Notes under the pieces: model-generated
The model's database searches: none
What the model saw: the letters and a program-made list of their open reading frames with translations, nothing else
Told to the model about the DNA's origin: nothing
Made by a program: the position numbers and the translations under genes
Assembly: GCA_937870605.1 (NCBI GenBank)
Contig: CALMZW010000331.1
Location: 1-11,042 of the forward strand
Direction: 5' to 3'
Origin: an uncultured Synergistaceae bacterium
GTDB lineage: Bacteria > Synergistota > Synergistia > Synergistales > Aminobacteriaceae
Length of the DNA stretch: 11,042 nt
Part shown: piece after piece, positions 6,171 through 11,042 of the stretch
Position numbering within the stretch: position 1 is the stretch's first letter
How the letters are laid out: every line of letters starts with the position of its first letter

Positions 6171-6206
6171 AAAAGGCGGGAAGAGCCGCGGCGTGCGGCC
6201 CTTCCC
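6171..6206 (-). terminator. Partial terminator / 3'-stabilising hairpin after dctP
   Basis: On the - strand GGGAAGGGCCGC (6206-6195) pairs with GCGGCTCTTCCC (6189-6178), 12 bp with one G-U pair and a 5-nt loop, followed by GCCTTTT. The wobble pair exists only in the - strand RNA (the + copy has an A.C mismatch), which fits function in the dctP message. The T run is short, so part of the transcription probably continues into the dehydrogenase gene. It lies 13 nt after the dctP stop. Confidence 0.6.
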
Positions 6207-6219
6207 CGGAATGGCGTCG

Positions 6220-7233
6220 TTATTCGAGGACGAATGTGGCGGTGATTTCGTTATACGCCTTTTCCCCGATGACCTTCTTGAACTCGGCCCAGGACACCTC
6301 GCGGCCGATCTTCGCGAATTCCTTGAGCTGCGCTTCGGTCGGGCGATAGACCTTGGTTCCGGCCTTTTCCATCAGGTCGACGTAATGATCCTGATCGGTG
6401 ACGGCCTTGGCCCAGCGGCGCTCCTCGAGTTCCTTCGCCTTCGCGTCGAGGATCTTTCGGTCGGCTTCGGACAGAGACTCGTACAGCGCGAGGTTGATCG
6501 TGAACGGCCAGCATTCGAAGTGCGTGTTGGCCGCGATGTAGCACTTCATCAGATCCTGGAAGGAGACGTGGTAGTTCTCCGCGCCGCCGCCGAAGATTCC
6601 GTCGACGATCCCGGTCTGGGCCGCCGTGAAGAACTCGGCGAACGGAAGCGGCGTGGCCTGGTAGCCGAACGTGTTGGCGAGCGTTTCCCACGTCTTCATC
6701 GTGGGCACGCGGACCTTGAGGTTCTTCTGGGATGTCGGATTCAGCGGCTCCGCGGGTTCCTTGAGCAGGCCGATGCCGCCGAAGTAGACGGGCCAGTAGG
6801 CGAGGACCTTGATGCCCTGCTTTTCGTACAGCTTCGCGACGTAGTTGGCGAACGGCGCTCCGCTCGAGTAGTTCTTCTTCGCAAGCTCATAGGTCGGGAC
6901 GACATACTGCAGGGTGAACGCGAGCAGCTTCTTGTCGACATTCGTGGCCGCCGACATGATTCCCATCTCGACGGAGCCGATGCCGATCTTCTCCTGGACG
7001 ACGGTGTAGTCGCCGAGCTGGTTGGCGCCGTAGATCTTGATGTCGACCCGGCCGTTGGTCGCCTTTTTCATCTCTTCGGCGAACCAGTTCATTTCCTTGT
7101 CGATCTCGGAATTGGCGGGACGGATATGCGCCACCTTCCACGAGTAGGACTTCTCGGCCGCGAACGCCCCTCCGGCGAGGAACGCGAACCCGACGGCAAG
7201 GGCAAGAACCAGCAGCATCGCAGATTTCTTCAC
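6220..7233 (-). CDS. dctP: TRAP transporter substrate-binding protein, DctP family
   Basis: The 337-residue periplasmic binding protein of a TRAP transporter captures an organic-acid anion and delivers it to DctQM. A signal peptide is clear: basic MKKS, a hydrophobic stretch to about residue 22, and a likely AFA|AE cut after residue 25. The mature part carries the DctP hallmark NLKVRVPTMKTWETL, with Arg175 as the arginine that binds the ligand carboxylate, followed by FAEFFTAAQTGIVDGIFGG (198-216). The start is GTG at 7233, with AAGGAGG 8 nt upstream. A longer in-frame ATG reading from 7308 would put 25 non-signal residues ahead of the signal peptide and is rejected. Unlike many TRAP operons, the binding protein is the last of the three genes and has its own 134-nt leader and a 3' hairpin, consistent with separate tuning of its amount. 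The ligand is unknown beyond a probable carboxylate. Confidence 0.93.
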   Translation of the reverse strand: MKKSAMLLVLALAVGFAFLAGGAFAAEKSYSWKVAHIRPANSEIDKEMNWFAEEMKKATNGRVDIKIYGANQLGDYTVVQEKIGIGSVEMGIMSAATNVDKKLLAFTLQYVVPTYELAKKNYSSGAPFANYVAKLYEKQGIKVLAYWPVYFGGIGLLKEPAEPLNPTSQKNLKVRVPTMKTWETLANTFGYQATPLPFAEFFTAAQTGIVDGIFGGGAENYHVSFQDLMKCYIAANTHFECWPFTINLALYESLSEADRKILDAKAKELEERRWAKAVTDQDHYVDLMEKAGTKVYRPTEAQLKEFAKIGREVSWAEFKKVIGEKAYNEITATFVLE

Positions 7234-7367
7234 AAAAAACCCCTCCTTAACGTATGTTGTCGGAAACTCCCATACTGACGGAACACCACTCCGAACCTGG
7301 AGAAGCACCTATCCGGCGTCTGTGAGCGGCGCCACCTCCCTTCGGCGAAACGGAAACGGTTCTTTTC
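7234..7367 (-). other. Long intercistronic leader between dctM and dctP
   Basis: This 134-nt gap is the longest inside the operon. Apart from the strong ribosome binding site I see no convincing hairpin terminator or -35/-10 pair in it. It may carry a processing site or a weak internal promoter for dctP. Confidence 0.35.
7242..7248 (-). promoter_or_regulatory. Strong ribosome binding site fixing the dctP GTG start
   Basis: On the - strand AAGGAGG lies 8 nt (GGTTTTTT) before the GTG at 7233-7231. It is a near-perfect Shine-Dalgarno and decides the start codon of dctP. Confidence 0.85.
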
Positions 7368-8666
7368 CTACATATAGCCGAGCATTCTCGGAAGCGTCAG
7401 GGAAAGAGCCGGCCAATAGGTGGTCAGCAGCATGACGGGAACGTACCCGGCCAGAAAGAGCAGCGTCGGCGGCAGCATGTCCATGAACTCGACCTTGCCG
7501 ATGCGCATCCCGAGGTAGAGCAGACTCGCGTAGGGCGGCGTCAGGCTTCCGATCGCGAGGTTCACGCAGAAGATGGCCGCGTACTGGATCGGGTGCAGCC
7601 CGATCGCCTGCGCGAGCGGCATGAGCAGCGGAGCGACCAGGATGATGCCGGTCACGTCGTTGACGATCATTCCGACGAAGAGCAGCAGCAGGTTGATCAG
7701 GATCAGGATCATAACCTTGTTCGTGGTCAGGCTGAAGACGGCCTTCACGATGAGCTGCGGGATCTGGAGAACGACGTAGGTCTGGCTCAGCATCATGCTG
7801 CACATGATCATGATCATGATGGAGCCGGTTGAGATTCCGGAACTCTGCGACACGGACCAGAACGACTTTCCCGTCAATCCCCGGTACACGAGGAATCCGA
7901 TCGGGATCGAATAGATGACCGCCGCCGAAGCCGCTTCGGTCGGCGTCATGACGCCGCCGTAGATGCCGCCGAGGATCAGGACGGGCATGAAGAGCGCGGG
8001 AAGCGCCTTCCATCCCTTGGTCACGATCTGCTGCCGTTTTTCCTGTTTCGTGATTGCGGGCGGGATGACGAGCGGGAACTTCTTCGCGCAATACAGGTTG
8101 ATCGCGCAGAAGATCGCCGTCGTCAGGAGCCCCGGTCCGACGGTCGAGAGGAAGCACGCGAGGACGCTCGTTCCCGTGACCCAGCCGAAGATGATCATCG
8201 GCGTGCTCGGCGGGATGAGGACGCCCAGGATCGACGAGCAGGTCACCAGCGCCGTCGCGAACGGCCGCGGGTATCCGCGCTTGACCATTTCGGGAATGAG
8301 CATGTTCCCCGTCGCGGCGACGCCCGTGAAGGCGCTGCCCGAGATCGCGCCGATCAGGGCGCACGTGACGGTCGCGACGACGCCGAGGCCGCCCCGGATG
8401 CGGCCGACGAAGACGTCCACGAATTCGAGAAGGTATTTCGCGATGCCGCTCTCGCTCATCAGCGATCCCGCGTAGATGAAGAGCGGAATGCAGAGCAGCG
8501 CCGGGCTCAGGATCTGTTGCAGACCCCACAGCATCATGCCTTTCATCGAAACGCCGCCCGCGATGCTCATATAGAGAAGCGAGCCGCTGAAGCAGAAGGC
8601 GATCGGAATTCCGAGGGAAAGCAGCCCCATAAGGATGAACAGGGAGATGACGGACACGGTTACCAT
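7368..8666 (-). CDS. dctM: TRAP transporter large permease, DctM family
   Basis: The 432-residue, strongly hydrophobic protein (about 11-12 membrane helices) is the sodium-coupled translocation subunit of a TRAP transporter, and the length is usual for DctM. The family block runs from GAISGSAFTGVAATG (106-120) through IPEMVKRGYPRPFATAL (124-140) to GVLIPPSTPMIIFG (148-161). The second repeat shows NDVTGIILVAPLLMP and IGSLTPPYASLLYLG. The ATG directly follows the dctQ stop (TAGATG), with GGAGG inside dctQ 8 nt upstream, so the two permease subunits are translationally coupled. A short ATGATC repeat around 7803-7820 encodes Ile-Met-Ile-Met within a membrane helix. Confidence 0.95.
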   Translation of the reverse strand: MVTVSVISLFILMGLLSLGIPIAFCFSGSLLYMSIAGGVSMKGMMLWGLQQILSPALLCIPLFIYAGSLMSESGIAKYLLEFVDVFVGRIRGGLGVVATVTCALIGAISGSAFTGVAATGNMLIPEMVKRGYPRPFATALVTCSSILGVLIPPSTPMIIFGWVTGTSVLACFLSTVGPGLLTTAIFCAINLYCAKKFPLVIPPAITKQEKRQQIVTKGWKALPALFMPVLILGGIYGGVMTPTEAASAAVIYSIPIGFLVYRGLTGKSFWSVSQSSGISTGSIMIMIMCSMMLSQTYVVLQIPQLIVKAVFSLTTNKVMILILINLLLLFVGMIVNDVTGIILVAPLLMPLAQAIGLHPIQYAAIFCVNLAIGSLTPPYASLLYLGMRIGKVEFMDMLPPTLLFLAGYVPVMLLTTYWPALSLTLPRMLGYM

Positions 8667-9209
8667 CTAGATTCCCTCCTCTTCGGCGATCGCGGGGACG
8701 TCGCCGGGGGTGGTCATGAAGAGGTGCATGTACTCGATGAATTCGACGATGCCGTAAAGCAGCATCAGCGCGAAGCAGACGAAGACCATGGCGTCCATGT
8801 AGATCGTGGGGATGAAGAGCGTGTCGCTGGTTTTTTCGACGCGGAGGGAGTATTTGAGAAAGTCATAGCCCCAGTACGTCAGCCAGACGAGAATGCCCGA
8901 GCCCACGAGCGCGGCGATCGCGCGAAGCAGGCAGACGGGCTTTTTCCTGTGAAGGAAGATTTCCAGAACCCGGGCGATGAGCTGATTCTGCTCGGACGAC
9001 GCCTTGACGGCCGCGGCGAGATAGAGCCAGGTCGTCGGGAAGGAGCACAGCTCCTCGATGCCCATCAGCGGAGAACGGAACACGTACCGGAGAAGCACCT
9101 GTCCGAATACGAGGAGCGAAATCGCGATGATGGAGAGCACAATGACACAGTCGAGAACCCTGTCGAGCGGCAGGAGCATCCGTCGCAGCGCGATTTGCCG
9201 TGTTGCCAT
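8667..9209 (-). CDS. dctQ: TRAP transporter small permease, DctQ family
   Basis: The 180-residue protein has four predicted membrane helices (about 19-40, 53-70, 92-113 and 136-158), as expected for DctQ, the small membrane subunit that joins DctM and helps dock the binding protein. The conserved stretch RYVFRSPLMGIEELCSF (41-57), followed by the aromatic TTWLYLAAA, is the family signature. The start is ATG 9209, with AAAGGA about 9 nt upstream. Its stop touches the dctM start. A 99-nt gap with a hairpin separates it from the upstream lyase gene. Confidence 0.92.
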   Translation of the reverse strand: MATRQIALRRMLLPLDRVLDCVIVLSIIAISLLVFGQVLLRYVFRSPLMGIEELCSFPTTWLYLAAAVKASSEQNQLIARVLEIFLHRKKPVCLLRAIAALVGSGILVWLTYWGYDFLKYSLRVEKTSDTLFIPTIYMDAMVFVCFALMLLYGIVEFIEYMHLFMTTPGDVPAIAEEEGI

Positions 9210-9269
9210 GCCGGATCATCCTTTCTGTCCGGAATCAAACCCGGAGATTTTTCGCGGACTCCGGCCTCC

Positions 9270-9302
9270 GGAAGGGCGGCGGAACGTCGCCCTTCCCCGG
9301 AA
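9270..9302 (-). repeat. Intercistronic hairpin after the CyuA-like gene, sharing a 14-nt arm with the dctP hairpin
   Basis: GGAAGGGCG (9270-9278) and CGCCCTTCC (9288-9296) form a 9-bp stem with a 9-nt loop, starting 12 nt after the lyase stop. No T run follows on the - strand, so it is not a standard terminator; RNA processing or 3'-end protection is more likely. The 14-mer GCCCTTCCCCGGAA (9289-9302) recurs exactly at 6198-6211 behind dctP. Confidence 0.55.
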
Positions 9303-9308
9303 GCCGGG

Positions 9309-10592
9309 TCAGCTTCGGCCCTTCGCCTTTTCGCGCTCGATGATGATCCGCGCCATGACGGTCGCGGCGGCGGTCATGCCTTCCTGCGCCGTGCGGCCGA
9401 TGGCGGCCATCGACTCGTCGGCCGAGTCGCATACGAGCCCGTCGCCCTTCGGGACGACGTATCCGTCGCGCGCGAGAAGGGCGGATTCGATCGCCATACC
9501 CGCCGCGGCCGAGAGCTTGAGCGCGCAGCCGTACTTCGCGCCGTCGCACACGATGCCCGTGAGGCAGCCGGTCATGTTCTGGATCGCCCGGTCCGCGGAC
9601 GCGAGGCCGCCGCCCAGAAGCATGGACGCTCCGGCGGTGATTCCGATCCCCGCGGCCATCGCGCACGCGCAGATCGCGGACAGACGGCCGATGCGGCTCT
9701 TCATGAGAATCGTCAGAAGATAGCTGAGCGCGACGGCGCGCAGCATCTCCTCCTCGCTCCGCCCGAGTTCCTCCGCCATGACGACGAGCGGAAGCATGGC
9801 CGTGATGCCGACGTTGCCGCTCGTCGCGCAGCTCATCGCGGGAAACCCGAGCCCGCCCATCCGCGCGTCGGACGCGGCGGCCGTATAGGACTTCGCCTTC
9901 AGAACGAGACTGCCCTTCGCCATTTCGCGGTACGCGACGCCGAATCCCGCGCCGACGCCCTTTTCGAGCCCCGCTTCCGCGAGCTTGCGGTTCATGGCGA
10001 CGCCCTCCCTCAGGAACGCGATGTCCGCGAGGGGGACGGTCTCAGCGAAACTCCAGAGGTCCGCGAGGCGGTACTTGAGGATAGCGTCCTTCGAATAGTC
10101 GAACGTCGTTCCTTCGAGCCCGGCGCGTTCGTCGACGAGCGCCTTCCCGTTCGCCTCCAGGTAGACGACGTTCGTGTGCGTCTTCGCGACGACGGCCTTG
10201 CCGACGCCCTTTTCGGTCTCGACTTCGGCCTCGATGCGAAGGCCCATTCCCGTGTATTCCCAGAAGATGTCCACGTCGACGTTCTTCAGGAAGGCGACGG
10301 CCTTCTTTTCTTCCTCGGGCGTCACCTTGTTCAGGACTTCGAGCCCCGCCTTCGAATCGCCGGCGACCGCGCCGAGCGCGACGGAGATGTCGATTCCCAT
10401 GCGGTCGGTTCCGGGAATGCCGACGCTCAGGCTGTTCTTGTAGGAGTCCTTGTCCATCCGGACCGTCGCGCGCCGGGCCGTCCCTCCGACCGCATCGCGC
10501 GCCGCGGCGGCCGCGAACGCGATCGAGACCGGCCCGGTGCATCCGAGCGCGGGTTTGACTTCCTTTTTCAGAATTTCGAGCAGTTCCTTCAT
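9309..10592 (-). CDS. CyuA/UPF0597-family Fe-S lyase (L-cysteine desulfidase / serine dehydratase alpha-like)
   Basis: The 427-residue protein matches the family of E. coli CyuA (YhaM) and the archaeal L-cysteine desulfidase, which break L-cysteine into pyruvate, ammonia and sulfide with a [4Fe-4S] cluster and are distantly related to Fe-S serine dehydratases. Visible marks are EVKPALGCTGP at 11-21, NGLG-like KNSLSVGIPGT at 52-62, HTNVV at 139-143, AASDARMGG at 239-247 and SGN at 258-260. Cys308/310 in LSAICAC plus Cys349 and Cys356 (GIVCDGAKYGC) are the likely cluster ligands. Gly20 replaces the Glu of the usual GCTEP next to the active cysteine. The gene follows a serine dehydratase alpha-subunit gene by 36 nt. 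It may release pyruvate from cysteine, serine or a related beta-substituted amino acid; the substrate is not certain. Confidence 0.85.
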   Translation of the reverse strand: MKELLEILKKEVKPALGCTGPVSIAFAAAAARDAVGGTARRATVRMDKDSYKNSLSVGIPGTDRMGIDISVALGAVAGDSKAGLEVLNKVTPEEEKKAVAFLKNVDVDIFWEYTGMGLRIEAEVETEKGVGKAVVAKTHTNVVYLEANGKALVDERAGLEGTTFDYSKDAILKYRLADLWSFAETVPLADIAFLREGVAMNRKLAEAGLEKGVGAGFGVAYREMAKGSLVLKAKSYTAAASDARMGGLGFPAMSCATSGNVGITAMLPLVVMAEELGRSEEEMLRAVALSYLLTILMKSRIGRLSAICACAMAAGIGITAGASMLLGGGLASADRAIQNMTGCLTGIVCDGAKYGCALKLSAAAGMAIESALLARDGYVVPKGDGLVCDSADESMAAIGRTAQEGMTAAATVMARIIIEREKAKGRS

Positions 10593-10628
10593 ATCCGAAT
10601 CTTCCCCTTCGTGTTCGATTGTGTATCG

Positions 10629-11042
10629 TTACGCGTTTCCGGCGTGATGCAGGGCCATGTCGACGATCTTGCGGTTCCACTCCTCCTTGAGCCTGAGGGC
10701 GGTCGGCGTCGAGCCGAGGCCCCCCTTCATCGTCCCCCTGAGTTCGGACGGAAGAAGCTGTTGCGTGTTGACGAGCGCGCCGATGACCTCGTCGGGCGGG
10801 ATGGCGCTTTCGAGCCCCGACAGCGCCATGTCGGCGGCGGCGAAGGCGTTCGCGACGCCGACGCCGTTGCGCTTGATGCACGGGATCTCGACGGGACCCG
10901 CGACCGGGTCGCAGATCAGTCCCAGGATGTTCTTGAGCGCGAGCGCCATTCCGTGCGCCGTCTGCGAGGGCGTTCCGCCCGCGAGCTGGACGAGCGCGGC
11001 TGCCGCCATCGCGGACGCCACGCCGATCTCGGCCTGACACCC
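10629..11042 (-). CDS. sdaAA: L-serine dehydratase, iron-sulfur-dependent, alpha subunit (partial, 5' end outside window)
   Basis: The last 137 residues of an Fe-S L-serine ammonia-lyase alpha domain are present; about half of a usual 290-residue alpha subunit lies beyond the right edge. The three cluster cysteines of the family are all here: GCQAEIG at the fragment start, and Cys of ICDPVAGPVEIPC (two cysteines 11 apart) followed by IKRN. The end is GLGSTPTALRLKEEW and a short tail. The enzyme converts L-serine to pyruvate and ammonia in the cytosol and is oxygen-labile, which points to anaerobic growth. If the protein is a single-chain SdaA-type enzyme, the beta domain would precede this part; if two-chain, a beta-subunit gene should lie just to the right. 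The stop is TAA at 10631-10629. Confidence 0.88.
   Translation of the reverse strand, partial: GCQAEIGVASAMAAAALVQLAGGTPSQTAHGMALALKNILGLICDPVAGPVEIPCIKRNGVGVANAFAAADMALSGLESAIPPDEVIGALVNTQQLLPSELRGTMKGGLGSTPTALRLKEEWNRKIVDMALHHAGNA

Noticed and set aside
4999..7278. A 759-codon open frame on the + strand across three genes
   Set aside because: It is rich in Arg, Asp, Val and Glu, has no recognisable domain or ribosome binding site, and mirrors the G/C-third-position codons of the - strand genes dctP, the dehydrogenase and the SAF subunit.
7803..7820. ATGATC tandem repeat, considered as a slippage or regulatory repeat
   Set aside because: Only three units, in frame within dctM and encoding Ile-Met residues of a membrane helix; 6-nt changes would not shift the frame.
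9210..9262. Repeated TCCGG motifs before dctQ, considered as a ribosome-binding-site hairpin
   Set aside because: CCGG is self-complementary and common in this GC-rich DNA; the possible stems are only 5 bp.

Overview
The window is about 60% G+C and reads as a chromosomal region of a strictly or mainly anaerobic, amino-acid- or organic-acid-fermenting bacterium. The basis for this is an oxygen-sensitive Fe-S serine dehydratase subunit, a cysteine-desulfidase-type lyase, a TRAP transporter and a split UxaA-family dehydratase. A Synergistota-like or Firmicutes-like source is my guess from gene content only; there is no rRNA or marker gene to settle it. No tRNA, rRNA, CRISPR array, insertion sequence or phage gene was seen.

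Layout. The first 2.5 kb is on the + strand: the last codons of an upstream gene (2-61), an atypical CitB/DcuR-type response regulator (137-808), and a CLC H+/Cl- exchanger with a C-terminal RCK_C/TrkA_C domain (888-2495). A strong hairpin terminator lies between the last two and directly abuts the clcA ribosome binding site. From 2545 onward all genes are on the - strand. A GntR/FCD regulator (2545-3243) converges on clcA across a shared bidirectional terminator. Upstream of it is a 236-bp non-coding stretch holding its probable promoter, symmetric operator-like elements and the terminator of the next operon.

The remaining 7.6 kb (3480-11042) looks like one catabolic operon read right to left: an L-serine dehydratase alpha-subunit gene (cut by the window edge), a CyuA/UPF0597-family Fe-S lyase, the TRAP transporter genes dctQ-dctM-dctP, an octopine/nopaline-dehydrogenase-family NAD(P) enzyme, a small SAF-domain UxaA subunit and a large UxaA catalytic subunit. 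The two UxaA genes overlap by ATGA, and dctQ and dctM abut as TAGATG. Intercistronic hairpins sharing a 14-nt arm sit just after the lyase gene and just after dctP, so they bracket the transport cassette.

How the parts may work together. A TRAP system imports an organic acid anion, the dehydrogenase oxidises it or a derivative, the split UxaA enzyme removes water (or sulfite, if it is SuyAB-like), and the serine/cysteine lyases release pyruvate plus ammonia (or sulfide). The adjacent GntR/FCD protein is the obvious candidate regulator. The substrate is not determined by the sequence. The most unusual points are this combination of three metal-dependent lyases with an opine-dehydrogenase-type enzyme, the response regulator with three of its five receiver signature residues replaced (including Asp to Glu at the phosphorylation site), and the terminator placed immediately before the clcA start.
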